A stretch of 64,000 nt of DNA from Prochlorococcus marinus str. MIT 9215 (GCF_000018065.1 NC_009840.1:1-64000); one strand, 5' to 3'. Counted from the first letter of the stretch, positions 40,028 to 48,596 are shown. Notes: generated by a model from the sequence alone, not told the origin. Numbers and translations are program-made.

Positions 40028-40348
40028 TTACTTAATTTTTGAGGATAAATTCATAGGTTTTATTAATTGGCTAATATCAACGTGAACTTTTCTACACAAT
40101 GTTTTGTTTTGTAAAAATGGTTCATCGCTCCAGATTTCAACGGAACATGTTTTTTTAGTTTGATTAACCCAGGAAATAAGCAAGTTAACTTTTGAGTAGT
40201 TCTTATTCGGAATATTGAACTCTGCGTAAAGTTGCTTTGAATGACAAAATCTCTTTGGAATGTTCATCCCATAATTTTCTAATTTAGGGGCAAAACTATT
40301 AACTAATGATTCTGATTCGGCTTGGCTCAAATATTGAATAAATGCCAT
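40028..40348 (-). CDS. Conserved hypothetical protein, 106 residues
   Basis: A soluble-looking protein with no signal peptide. Recognisable elements: SQAESESLVNSFAPKLENYG helix, PKRFCHSKQLYAEFNIP, a WVNQTKKTCSVEIWSDEPFL strand pair and a C-terminal KVHVDISQLIKP. It is the first gene of the putative five-gene murA operon. Function unknown. Confidence 0.6.
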   Translation of the reverse strand: MAFIQYLSQAESESLVNSFAPKLENYGMNIPKRFCHSKQLYAEFNIPNKNYSKVNLLISWVNQTKKTCSVEIWSDEPFLQNKTLCRKVHVDISQLIKPMNLSSKIK

Positions 40349-40544
40349 AAAAAAATGCTTAACTTCGGTAAACCCATCACCTAGCTTTGCAAATGAATAC
40401 CCAATTTAGGGTACACACTCTTACATACTATCACACACTAATTGGCTTTTTTTAGCTATATAGTTAAGAAATTATTAATATGTTTTCTTGCAAAATTTAT
40501 TAAAAGTGTGTAACCTTTACTAACCTCTTTGATACCAAAGTTTT

Positions 40545-40895
40545 ATGCCTACGAAACTTGATAGAGTACAAGTTCTTTTTCAAAAAGATGTTTTTAAGAA
40601 GCTTAAATTGCTTGCTAAATTAGAACGCAGATCCTTGTCAAGTATGGCAGGAAGTTTAGTTGAAGAAGCTATTGAATCGCAAAAATATCAATCTCTCTTA
40701 TCAAAAGCTAAATCAGAAGAGTTTAAGTCAAAAGTTGACGAGACTAAAATATTAATAAATGATATTTTGAAACCTGATATTGCAGCTGATGATACATTTG
40801 ATGTTAACTCAAAATTAAAAAAAATCGATGATTTACTTACAATAATATCAAAGTCAAATATCTATGAACAAAACAAATCATCAAGATCGAGGTAA
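40545..40895 (+). CDS. Ribbon-helix-helix-like protein, possible regulator
   Basis: The 116-residue protein begins with RVQVLFQKDVFKKLKLLAKLERRSLSSMAGSLVEEAI, which has the strand-helix-helix pattern of small ribbon-helix-helix DNA-binding domains (strand at 8-12, helices at about 15-26 and 31-43). The remainder is a charged helical tail. Such domains occur in antitoxins and plasmid-type repressors. The next gene begins 3 bp after the stop. Confidence 0.65.
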   Translation: MPTKLDRVQVLFQKDVFKKLKLLAKLERRSLSSMAGSLVEEAIESQKYQSLLSKAKSEEFKSKVDETKILINDILKPDIAADDTFDVNSKLKKIDDLLTIISKSNIYEQNKSSRSR

Positions 40896-40898
40896 TTT

Positions 40899-41195
40899 AT
40901 GAATCAAAATTTAATTGATAATACAGAAGCTGTTTTAAAATGGTACGAAGGAATTCAAACAATTTTTAAGCATCTACAGGTATCTAATAACTGGAGCAAA
41001 CAAGAAGCATGGGATAAGTTAAAAATCGAATTAATTAATGCAGTTGGTGAAGGAGAGTTTATTCCTGATGATCTTGAATGGGTAAGAGGACTTCTTCTTT
41101 ATGGGAAGAAACCTACTACAGAGGAAGCAATAAGAGTTTCTAAAAGATATCGTGATTCAACTCCATTAATTGATTCTCTAGCGAAATTGTTTTAA
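40899..41195 (+). CDS. Hypothetical partner of the ribbon-helix-helix-like protein
   Basis: The 98-residue acidic protein is helical with Trp-rich motifs (VLKWYEGIQTIFKHL, SNNWSKQEAWDKLKIEL, DDLEWVRGLLLYGKKPT). It lies 3 bp after the RHH-like gene, so the two are translated together. No toxin motif (RelE, PIN, Fic) is recognised. It ends 9 bp before the convergent sulfotransferase. Confidence 0.6.
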   Translation: MNQNLIDNTEAVLKWYEGIQTIFKHLQVSNNWSKQEAWDKLKIELINAVGEGEFIPDDLEWVRGLLLYGKKPTTEEAIRVSKRYRDSTPLIDSLAKLF

Positions 41196-41204
41196 TTTTT
41201 TTAA

Positions 41205-42125
41205 TTAAAATTTACTAGCTCCTGTAAATTTTTTGAGATTATCAATTGTTTCTTTTGGCATATTAATTAGATCTTCATATTTAATTTCTACTAAATTTTC
41301 TTTGTTTATTAAACCTCTCATTAATTTCCATTTGTCATAAATAAATGATTTAGTTAATTGAGCATCTTCGCTTGCATTACCTATATATGGAATAAAACCA
41401 AATTCTTTATTAAAAGATTTGATTGATTTTTCAATACTTGTCTTCAATCCGAATTTTCGTTCAATGTAAATAAATTTCGCGTTTGGCCAGATTTCAAGCA
41501 AAAGATCTATTCTTGTTGTAAACCCTGGAGCTTTGTTAATGAAAATTTTACCTGGAGAACCATCATGAATCCATGCCCATTCTAGGATTAGCTGCAATTT
41601 TTTTTTGAAATCGAGCGAGGCTTTCCATTTATGCCATCTTTCCAAGTCACTAGATAATGATTCACCAATACCAATAGATGATGGTGGATGTTGGCAAGTG
41701 AATCTTAATAATGCAATATCTAATTCTTGAGGGCCTTCTGCGGGCAATGGTACCCAATCAAAAAATCTATCTTTAAAAGATGGTATTAATTGCCGAATAA
41801 ATTCTTTAAATATTAATGCAGCCTGAGGGCAGCAAGAAAAGGTATTTCTGATTGTTGCCGCATTCGTGGCTTTTACAATTTCTGTATGAAGATATGTTGT
41901 TCCACTTCTCCAACAGCCAATTATAAAGATTGGGTCTGGCATATTCTTGGGACGTTTGTAAACGGTTTTTTGGATCCAATAAATTGGTTCTACTAACCAA
42001 CCCAATACAATATTTTGTATTAAATATAAAGAAATAATAGGAAACCTTTTTGCTTTTTTTAATAAAGAAAATTGAACTGAAGGCCTCAAACAACCTATGA
42101 TAATTAATCTAGGATTTAAAAACAA
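41205..42125 (-). CDS. Sulfotransferase family protein
   Basis: The 306-residue protein has the PAPS 5'-phosphosulfate loop FIIGCWRSGTTYLH (about 67-80), a conserved ERKFG region after the WPNAKFIYIERK strand (about 225), and IKYEDLINMPKETI near the C-terminus, all characteristic of sulfotransferases. The N-terminal 50 residues are basic and hydrophobic and may bind membranes. The likely target is a cell-surface glycan or lipid, an inference. The start is TTG at 42125. Confidence 0.85.
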   Translation of the reverse strand: MFLNPRLIIIGCLRPSVQFSLLKKAKRFPIISLYLIQNIVLGWLVEPIYWIQKTVYKRPKNMPDPIFIIGCWRSGTTYLHTEIVKATNAATIRNTFSCCPQAALIFKEFIRQLIPSFKDRFFDWVPLPAEGPQELDIALLRFTCQHPPSSIGIGESLSSDLERWHKWKASLDFKKKLQLILEWAWIHDGSPGKIFINKAPGFTTRIDLLLEIWPNAKFIYIERKFGLKTSIEKSIKSFNKEFGFIPYIGNASEDAQLTKSFIYDKWKLMRGLINKENLVEIKYEDLINMPKETIDNLKKFTGASKF

Positions 42126-42411
42126 TGATCTATTTTTATAGATAATTAAACATATCTGCAGTATATATTCAATAGATTAATTAATAACCATTTTTTATTT
42201 CAATAAAAAATAATATCTCTACACAAGTATCCTTATATACCTTTTTCCCTAAGATGAATATCATTTCATGGTTTCCCATGAGGAGATCTGTGTTATTATG
42301 AGTCAAAAAGTCTTGGTATCACAGCTTTTATGGCTATCTTATTTCTTGGAATTATAGGGTGGTGATAAAAGATTTTAGGACCAAATATTTTTAAATGAGA
42401 TATTAAATGTA
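42126..42411. other. 286-bp intergenic region with short inverted repeat
   Basis: Contains TCATGG-TTTC-CCATGA (42266-42281), a GTGATACCAA word on the minus strand at 42313-42322 that recurs around the flavodiiron genes, and a start-poor open stretch at 42282-42365 that could encode a hydrophobic peptide (ending ITAFMAILFLGIIGWW). No convincing gene. Confidence 0.4.
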
Positions 42412-43125
42412 ATGAGTGAGATTATTAAATTAAGTAGATCTACTGTTGAGAAATATATTAGTTGTCCAAGATGTTGTGTGCTTGACAAAAAATATCAAAT
42501 AAAACCACCATCATTACCATTTACTTTAAATATAGCTGTAGATAATTTATGTAAAAATGAATTTGATTATTACAGAAAAATTCAGGAGCCGCATCCTTTA
42601 TTTATTCAACATGATATTGATGCTGTGCCTTTTAAACACAGAGATTTAGAAAGTTGGAGAAGTAATTTTCAAGGGATAAGATATAAGTCTATTGAACATA
42701 ATTTTGATTTTGGTGGAGCTGTGGATGATATTTGGCAGAAAAAAAATGGTGACCTTATTATTATTGATGTAAAAGCTACATCTAGAAATAATTTTGATTG
42801 GCCTGAGACTTTTAAAAAATACGAATATGCAAAAGCTTATAAGAGACAATTAGAAATGTATCAGTGGTTATTTAAAAAAAACGGTTTTCAAGTAGCTAAA
42901 GAAGCTTATCTTTTATATTTCAATGGAAAGAAAAATGAGGAGTTATTTAATAACCAATTAAATTTCGATGTACATCTGATTAAGTTAGATTGTGCTACTT
43001 CATGGGTAGAAAATAAGATAATTGATACGGTCAATTTGTTACGTTCGGATGATTTTCCTAAACCTTCTTTAAATTGTGAATACTGTAATTATTTAAAGAA
43101 GCGTTGGCAGTTATCGATAACTTAA
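42412..43125 (+). CDS. Cas4/RecB-like PD-(D/E)XK nuclease with possible Fe-S cluster
   Basis: The 237-residue protein has LSRSTVEKYISCPRCCVLDK at the N-terminus (the SxxxxYxxCPR motif of Cas4/AddB-type enzymes), catalytic GGAVDD (101-106), LIIIDVKATS (D119, K121) and the RecB-family QxxxY motif (Q146, Y150). Cys18 with Cys222 and Cys225 (NCEYCNY), plus C21 or C22, could hold an iron-sulfur cluster as in Cas4. No CRISPR array or cas gene is in the window. Probable role: exonuclease in DNA repair or defence. ATG at 42412. Confidence 0.8.
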   Translation: MSEIIKLSRSTVEKYISCPRCCVLDKKYQIKPPSLPFTLNIAVDNLCKNEFDYYRKIQEPHPLFIQHDIDAVPFKHRDLESWRSNFQGIRYKSIEHNFDFGGAVDDIWQKKNGDLIIIDVKATSRNNFDWPETFKKYEYAKAYKRQLEMYQWLFKKNGFQVAKEAYLLYFNGKKNEELFNNQLNFDVHLIKLDCATSWVENKIIDTVNLLRSDDFPKPSLNCEYCNYLKKRWQLSIT

Positions 43126-43202
43126 TATTCATAGGATAATTTTTCATATTTCTGGAAAAATAGTGAATAAAAGATAATCTTTAATTAGATTATTTAAGAC
43201 TT

Positions 43203-43811
43203 TTGATAAAATTGAAAAATTCTGAAAGAAAGATAACTAATCATCTTCAACAAGATGTAGTCAAAGTATCTGGCAAAACAATTTTTATTAATCCTTTTTT
43301 ATATTGGCGGAGATTTGACGAAAATACTAATAGATGGCTTAGAGAACCCGGTCAAATGTCAGAGGATCAAATTTCACCAAACAGGAACCGTTTTTATCCA
43401 GAAATAGAGTGGACTGATTTAAGTAATGAGCAAAAGCTCATAAAAGATGCAACTGTTGAGATGTTTTTAAAAACACTTGAATTGATAAGTACATTTCATC
43501 CTTACCTTAGTTCAGGACAATTATTAGAAGTGGAGAGAAAAATGGCGATTACAAAAAAGATTCCTTTCGAAAAGTGGGTAACAAAAGCTTTTGCTAAAAA
43601 AGCTAGATTATTAGAAAATGAAAAAAGAAAATTTCAAAGAGAAAGATTTTTTAGTAGTTGGAGCGAATGGTTTAGTCTTGTAAATACTCAACAAGCCATT
43701 TTGCCGTTAATCGTCACTATATTTATTTCTTCATTTATTGGATGGTACTTAGGGATATCAAAGAATAGTTGTAATCCTTACTTTGAACAAAATATAGATC
43801 AATTAGATTAA
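43203..43811 (+). CDS. Hypothetical protein with C-terminal membrane anchor
   Basis: The 202-residue protein is soluble and basic for about 160 residues with conserved-looking FLYWRRFDENTNRWLREPG and FYPEIEWTDLSNEQ, then one hydrophobic segment (about 167-188, AILPLIVTIFISSFIGWYLG). It starts at TTG 43203; no ATG occurs until codon 52. It follows the nuclease by 77 bp on the same strand. Family not recognised. Confidence 0.65.
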   Translation: MIKLKNSERKITNHLQQDVVKVSGKTIFINPFLYWRRFDENTNRWLREPGQMSEDQISPNRNRFYPEIEWTDLSNEQKLIKDATVEMFLKTLELISTFHPYLSSGQLLEVERKMAITKKIPFEKWVTKAFAKKARLLENEKRKFQRERFFSSWSEWFSLVNTQQAILPLIVTIFISSFIGWYLGISKNSCNPYFEQNIDQLD

Positions 43812-43921
43812 TTTGTTTTTGAGATTTTTCAATTATCTAAGTTAATATAAATTTTGAAAAAATAAATTTCTTATTTAAGATTATATTAATTAAGATAATC
43901 TCTTAAAAAAATATAAGTTTT

Positions 43922-44065
43922 ATGAATGAAATTTTGAATTCCAATAATAGTGAAAATGAAGATTTCAATATTAATAATGAAGATATTGATTATAAAGATT
44001 TAATCAATAGACTTAAAGAGATAAAATCGACTATTGCTTTATTGGAAAAAACAATATTTAAATAA
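43922..44065 (+). CDS. Small acidic protein of 47 residues upstream of PBP2
   Basis: An ATG-initiated ORF of 48 codons in the gap before the PBP2 gene. The peptide is very acidic and Asn-rich at the N-terminus (NSNNSENEDFNINNEDID), then a short helix YKDLINRLKEIKSTIALLEKTIFK with a heptad-like pattern. It lies 11 bp before the PBP2 TTG start, so it may be cotranscribed. The third-position bias fits nearby genes. Too short for firm assignment. Confidence 0.5.
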   Translation: MNEILNSNNSENEDFNINNEDIDYKDLINRLKEIKSTIALLEKTIFK

Positions 44066-44076
44066 ATCTTATATTT

Positions 44077-45867
44077 TTGGAAAACAAAAGTCCTTATAAA
44101 AACCTTATTTCATTAAAGAGACAACCTTTAGTCTTACTTATTTTTTCTTCTATTTCTTTTTTGTTGATTTTATTTAGGCTAATTTTTTTACAACTTTTAA
44201 ATTATGAATCTTTTAAAAAGATGTCAGATGAAAATAGGATCAGACTTATTGCTTCACAGCCAATACGCGGAAGAATACTAGATAAAAATGGATATGTTTT
44301 AGCAGATAGTAGAGTTAAATATTCTTTAATAACTAAGCCTCAATCTGTTAATAAAAGTAATTGGGAAAAACATAAATCAAATATTTCTATCTTGTTAAAT
44401 ATTGATAGTGATGTAATTCAAAAAAAATATTCTAATGGTCTAAATAATCAAAAACTTTCAGTAACTATTATTGATGATCTAAGTGTTGAACAATTAATAA
44501 AATTTAAGGAAAATGAAGGTAATTTAATTAGTTTTGAAATAGCTACCAAGTTAATTAGAAATTACCCTTATAAATCTGTTGCTGCTCATGTAATTGGTTA
44601 TACTCAGCCAATTACTGAATCAGAATATAAATTTTTATCTAAGAAGGGTTATAAATTAAATGACTTAATAGGAAGAACAGGAATTGAATATGTTTACGAA
44701 GACTTTATAAGAGGCGAATGGGGTGGAGAAATGGTTGAAGTGAATTCATTAGGAAAATTTCAAAAATCATTGGGTACAAGACCTCCCGTACAAGGCAATG
44801 ATATTGAATTAACAATAGATCTTAATTTGCAACTAGTTGCTGAGGAAGTTCTTAAAGACAAAAAGGCTGGTGCAATAATTGTGATGGATCCTAGAGATGG
44901 TGCAATTAGAGCGATGGTAAGTAAGCCTAATTTTGACTTGAATTTTTTTTCAAAGGATTTTAAGCCTGAAAGAGAATACAATAATCTATTTAATTCTCCT
45001 GAAAAACCTCTTTTTAATAGAGCATTAAATGCTTATGATCCAGGAAGTGTTTGGAAAATTGTAACTGCTTTAGCAGGCTTGGAAAGTGGAAAATTTCCTA
45101 GAGATACCATGTTAGATACGAAACCATGTATTACTTATGGGAGTCAATGTTTTAGAGAGCACAATGATTTAGGCTTTGGGGTGATAGGTTATGAAGATGC
45201 CTTAAGAGTTTCTAGTAATACATTTTTTTATCAAGTAGGTTATGGAGTAGGAGTTGATGAAATTCATAAGGTATCCCGAAAGCTTGGTTTTAATTCTTTA
45301 TCTGGAATTGAAATTTCTGAACAAGAAAATATAGGATTAGTAGCTAGTAGTGAATGGGCTAAAGAAGGTAGAGGATGGGGGCAACCAGGAAGAACCCCTT
45401 GGGTTCCAGAAGATATTGCGAGTATGTCTATTGGTCAATTTGTTGTGCAAGTAACTCCAATTCAAATAGCTAGAGCATATGCAGCGATTGCTAATGGAGG
45501 TTATCTAGTTACTCCACATTTGACAAAAAAACATTTAGAAAGTTATTTAGAAAAAAAACGTATTCCAATTGACATTGATCCACAAAATATACAATTGATA
45601 AAAAGTGGTCTCAGAAAAGTAGTAGAGTCTGGTACAGGAGTATCAATTAATTATGGAGCTTCAAATTTACCTCCAGTTTCAGGTAAAACTGGAACTGCTG
45701 AAGATGGTGAAGGTGGCTTAGATCACGCTTGGTTCGTTTGCTTTACTCCCTCTGAAAAAAGCGAATTACTAGTAGTAGCTTTTGCACAAAATACTCCCGG
45801 TGGGGGATCTGTTCATGCACTGCCTATGGCTAGAGAAATTTTGAAAGTTTGGAATGAAAAGAATTAA
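44077..45867 (+). CDS. mrdA: Penicillin-binding protein 2 (class B transpeptidase)
   Basis: PBP2 crosslinks sidewall peptidoglycan. One N-terminal membrane helix (about 18-42) is followed by the pedestal domain (RLIASQPIRGRILDKNG at about 54) and the transpeptidase domain with the catalytic S324-VW-K327, SSN (379-381) and KTGT (537-540). 596 residues. The start is TTG. It lies in the same 10-kb stretch as mreB and murA. Confidence 0.93.
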   Translation: MENKSPYKNLISLKRQPLVLLIFSSISFLLILFRLIFLQLLNYESFKKMSDENRIRLIASQPIRGRILDKNGYVLADSRVKYSLITKPQSVNKSNWEKHKSNISILLNIDSDVIQKKYSNGLNNQKLSVTIIDDLSVEQLIKFKENEGNLISFEIATKLIRNYPYKSVAAHVIGYTQPITESEYKFLSKKGYKLNDLIGRTGIEYVYEDFIRGEWGGEMVEVNSLGKFQKSLGTRPPVQGNDIELTIDLNLQLVAEEVLKDKKAGAIIVMDPRDGAIRAMVSKPNFDLNFFSKDFKPEREYNNLFNSPEKPLFNRALNAYDPGSVWKIVTALAGLESGKFPRDTMLDTKPCITYGSQCFREHNDLGFGVIGYEDALRVSSNTFFYQVGYGVGVDEIHKVSRKLGFNSLSGIEISEQENIGLVASSEWAKEGRGWGQPGRTPWVPEDIASMSIGQFVVQVTPIQIARAYAAIANGGYLVTPHLTKKHLESYLEKKRIPIDIDPQNIQLIKSGLRKVVESGTGVSINYGASNLPPVSGKTGTAEDGEGGLDHAWFVCFTPSEKSELLVVAFAQNTPGGGSVHALPMAREILKVWNEKN

Positions 45868-45888
45868 ATTTTAATGGGTTTTAGACGT

Positions 45889-46413
45889 TTATGTTTTTAA
45901 TTTTTTCATTTGTAAAAGTCTTTGAATAATATCTTCAATAGTTTTTGTATCTATAGGTTTACTATATGAGGACAAAAGTTGTCTCCCTAGTACTTGACTT
46001 CCTAAATGTACTAATTGAATGCGTAATGACGTAAGCAGTTCTAACCCTATACCACCAGAAAATGTAGCAATTGCAATCGGTTGACCATTAAATAAATTCC
46101 TAAAGTCATCTCCCGAAATAGAAAGCCATGCAATGAAGTTGGAGAGAATGGGAGGTATAGATCCATTATATTCAGGTGCACAAATCACCCACTTTTCAAT
46201 CTTGAAAAGCTTTTTTTTTAATTCTTTTATTTCATTCGGAATATTTTCTTTGCTGTGAATTCTCGGATTAAATAATGGAATATCAAGAGTGGTAAGATCT
46301 AGAATTTCAGAACTTATTTTAAGTTCATTACTTTTTTCAAGAAATTTTTCAGAAAGTTCTAGATTTTTACCACAACTAGCAGTAATAATTATTAGATCTT
46401 TTGTTTCAGTCAT
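45889..46413 (-). CDS. NADPH-dependent FMN reductase family protein
   Basis: The 174-residue flavodoxin-fold protein has IITASCGKNLELSEKFL at the FMN phosphate loop and the family block VICAPEYNGSIPPILSNFIAWLS (about 76-98), followed by IATFSGG at about 115. These define the NAD(P)H-dependent FMN/quinone reductase (ChrR/SsuE-like) family. It lies 17 bp after the flv1 gene on the same strand, so it may provide or take electrons together with the flavodiiron proteins; that is an inference. Confidence 0.87.
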   Translation of the reverse strand: MTETKDLIIITASCGKNLELSEKFLEKSNELKISSEILDLTTLDIPLFNPRIHSKENIPNEIKELKKKLFKIEKWVICAPEYNGSIPPILSNFIAWLSISGDDFRNLFNGQPIAIATFSGGIGLELLTSLRIQLVHLGSQVLGRQLLSSYSKPIDTKTIEDIIQRLLQMKKLKT

Positions 46414-46430
46414 AAATTAGGTAAGTAAAT

Positions 46431-48233
46431 TTAATAGTTAGCGCCTGTTTTGCGGTGATGAACTGCAGTTAGGCTATCGGATTTTAGTATATTACCGTGT
46501 AGTACTTCGGCGTATATTACCCAATGATCTCCGCATTCCATTCTTTCTTTGACAGAGGCATCTAACCATGCTAGAGACTCAGGAATGATTATCTGTTTAT
46601 TAGGAGTTAGTTCAATATTTAATCCTTCAAATCTATCCTCTCCTGGTGCAAATTGTTTTGTAAATCTTTTAAGAGGTTCTTTAAAATCTTTTTCACTTAA
46701 AATATTTAATGCGAATGAATCTCCTATTTGAAGGAGAGACTCTACCGATCTATCTTTTGCTACTGCAATACTTAATCCCGGCGGAGAAAAACTTGCTTGA
46801 CTAACCCAAGATGCAAGCATAGCTCCTTTGATATTATTCTCATCTTTTCCTTTAGAAGCTGTTAGCACACAAAGTGAGCCTATCACTCTTCCAAGAGCTT
46901 GTAACTTTGGATCTGTTTTGCTTGTAATCATTCCAGTATCTGATTTTCTGGGTTTTTTCTTTGCCTTTTTGATAATTTTTCTTCCAAAGTGGGTGCCAAT
47001 TTCTTCTAGCTCTTTAATCTTTGGTTTATTTGGACTGAATTTAATTCTTATTGGTTCAAAACTAAACTTAAAACCACCGTCTTTTAATTTTGATTCAAGT
47101 AAATCTATTGCTTCGCCGCTCCAGCCAAAACTACCAAAAATCCCCACTGGTTTATCTCTATTGCCTTCAGATAACAATGTTCCTAATGCACTTACTATTG
47201 GAGTTGGGGCATGACCGCCTAGTGTAGGTGATCCGATTAAATATCCATCGGCATTTTGGATGGATTTTATTAGTACATCATTAGGTGTAAATTCACAATT
47301 GATACTTTCAACTTCTACTGAAGTTCTATTGATACCTTTAGCCAATGCATCGCCTATTGAGGCTGTATTTCCATATGCACTTGCATAAATTAAAGCGATT
47401 TTAGGATTATTTGTTGAAAGATTTTCACCCCATCTGATGTAGTCATTTAAAAAGCTTTTTAAGCTGTATTCGATAGCCGGGCCGTGTAATGGCGCAATAG
47501 TTTTAATTTCGTAGTCTGAAATTCTTTCAGTTATTGCGACCACTTGATTAGACATTGGAGCCATCAGGCAATCATAGAAGTGTTTTCTATCTGTTTCTGT
47601 ACTTACACGATTTGTTTCTGACCAATATTCAGATGCAATGTGTGCAGAGAAAATTTTTTCACTAAGAAGTATTTCTTGATTGCGTTCATAAATAATTAGT
47701 CCTCCTGGCCACCGTGCTGTTGGAATAGGAATTAACTCTAATGAAATGTTATCTAATTCTAAATGTAGTTCTTTTTTGATTATGTTTATTTTGGGTAATT
47801 GAATTTCAATAAAGTTTTCTAAATTAGGATTTTTTTGATTCCAAAGTTCGGAAATAAGTTTAAACCCAGGATTAGAGCAAGTAATAGTTAAGTTTTGAAA
47901 TTGCGTACCAATATTTTTAATAGTTTCTATTATTTGAGGATTGATGTGTCCCGAAATAATGTTAATTTTATGTAATTTAAATTGTTCAAAAAAGTTTGAT
48001 AGTACCTCAATAAACGAATTTGTATGCTGTTTTTCAGGTGGATGAATAATAAAAAGTTCTTCATTATTTCTAATTAAAAAAGTATTAAAAGAGGTGCCTT
48101 TTTCCAGATTAAACTCAAGCTCAAATCTTTCTTTATTTTGTTCAATAAATCTGATACAAGTAAAATTTTCAGTAATCTCAAATTTTGATAAGTTTTGATT
48201 TTCTGTAAGTAAGCTTATATTAATTTCTGACAT
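46431..48233 (-). CDS. flv1: Flavodiiron protein, Flv1 type
   Basis: A 600-residue cyanobacterial flavodiiron protein: metallo-beta-lactamase-like part (about 1-260), flavodoxin domain (about 275-420, YASAYGNTASIGDALAKGI) and C-terminal flavin reductase domain (about 445-600, SQASFSPPGLSIAVAKDRS). The diiron ligand motif HxExDH is lost: the equivalent reads GHINPQIIE. The later ligands are also altered (SAHIAS, APLHGP kept). This matches Flv1, the non-canonical partner of Flv3 in oxygen photoreduction. Confidence 0.92.
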   Translation of the reverse strand: MSEINISLLTENQNLSKFEITENFTCIRFIEQNKERFELEFNLEKGTSFNTFLIRNNEELFIIHPPEKQHTNSFIEVLSNFFEQFKLHKINIISGHINPQIIETIKNIGTQFQNLTITCSNPGFKLISELWNQKNPNLENFIEIQLPKINIIKKELHLELDNISLELIPIPTARWPGGLIIYERNQEILLSEKIFSAHIASEYWSETNRVSTETDRKHFYDCLMAPMSNQVVAITERISDYEIKTIAPLHGPAIEYSLKSFLNDYIRWGENLSTNNPKIALIYASAYGNTASIGDALAKGINRTSVEVESINCEFTPNDVLIKSIQNADGYLIGSPTLGGHAPTPIVSALGTLLSEGNRDKPVGIFGSFGWSGEAIDLLESKLKDGGFKFSFEPIRIKFSPNKPKIKELEEIGTHFGRKIIKKAKKKPRKSDTGMITSKTDPKLQALGRVIGSLCVLTASKGKDENNIKGAMLASWVSQASFSPPGLSIAVAKDRSVESLLQIGDSFALNILSEKDFKEPLKRFTKQFAPGEDRFEGLNIELTPNKQIIIPESLAWLDASVKERMECGDHWVIYAEVLHGNILKSDSLTAVHHRKTGANY

Positions 48234-48297
48234 TTCAAAGTTTTATTTTTTAATAGTGGTTAGTAACTTATTAGTGATACCAAGGGGTGATATGCAC

Positions 48298-48319
48298 TTT
48301 CAACGGATTTTCAACTATA
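48298..48319 (+). repeat. 22-bp direct repeat, left copy
   Basis: Begins TTTCAACGGATTTTCAAC and ends TATA. It is identical to the copy at 49443-49464, 1,145 bp away. Internally it contains TTTCAAC twice with an 11-bp period. Confidence 0.9.
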
Positions 48320-48439
48320 GACCAGAACATTTAATTCTTGGAAAACCGTTATGTATCAGTCGATTATACCTATAACAGCACCATTAATGAGTTATTAAAT
48401 GTAGGGTTTCCAACTGGAACGCGATTTCTTGTTGATTAT

Positions 48440-48586
48440 CTAAGCAAATTGATGATTTTTATAAATTTTTCTGTAATCATCATGCAATCTTTCTGTTGCT
48501 AATTTTCTATTCTTCATTGCGTCTCTAATCAAATCCATTTCATGGAAGTTTTGATTGAGAATAGTGAAAGGAGTAATGAGTTTCAT
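48440..48586 (-). CDS. Small basic protein of 48 residues with strong ribosome-binding site
   Basis: An ATG ORF of 49 codons including stop. The coding strand has AGGAGGT at 48590-48596, three bases before the ATG at 48586, the best Shine-Dalgarno match in the window, in a genome where such sites are rare. The peptide (start MKLITPFTILNQNFHEMD) is helical and charged, with RDAMKNRKLATERLHDDYRK. A possible -10 TATAAG lies at about 48607-48612 on the minus strand. Function unknown. Confidence 0.65.
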   Translation of the reverse strand: MKLITPFTILNQNFHEMDLIRDAMKNRKLATERLHDDYRKIYKNHQFA

Positions 48587-48589
48587 AAG

Positions 48590-48596
48590 ACCTCCT
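48590..48596 (-). promoter_or_regulatory. Near-perfect Shine-Dalgarno of the 48-residue ORF
   Basis: The minus-strand sequence AGGAGGT precedes the ATG at 48586. Most genes here lack any such site, so it decides the start and supports translation. Confidence 0.7.

Noticed and set aside
40411-40424. GTA-N8-TAC, an NtcA-type nitrogen control box between two small genes
   Set aside because: Exact, but this loose pattern is expected about twenty times by chance in 64 kb of such AT-rich DNA, and no -10 lies at the right distance for the adjacent genes.
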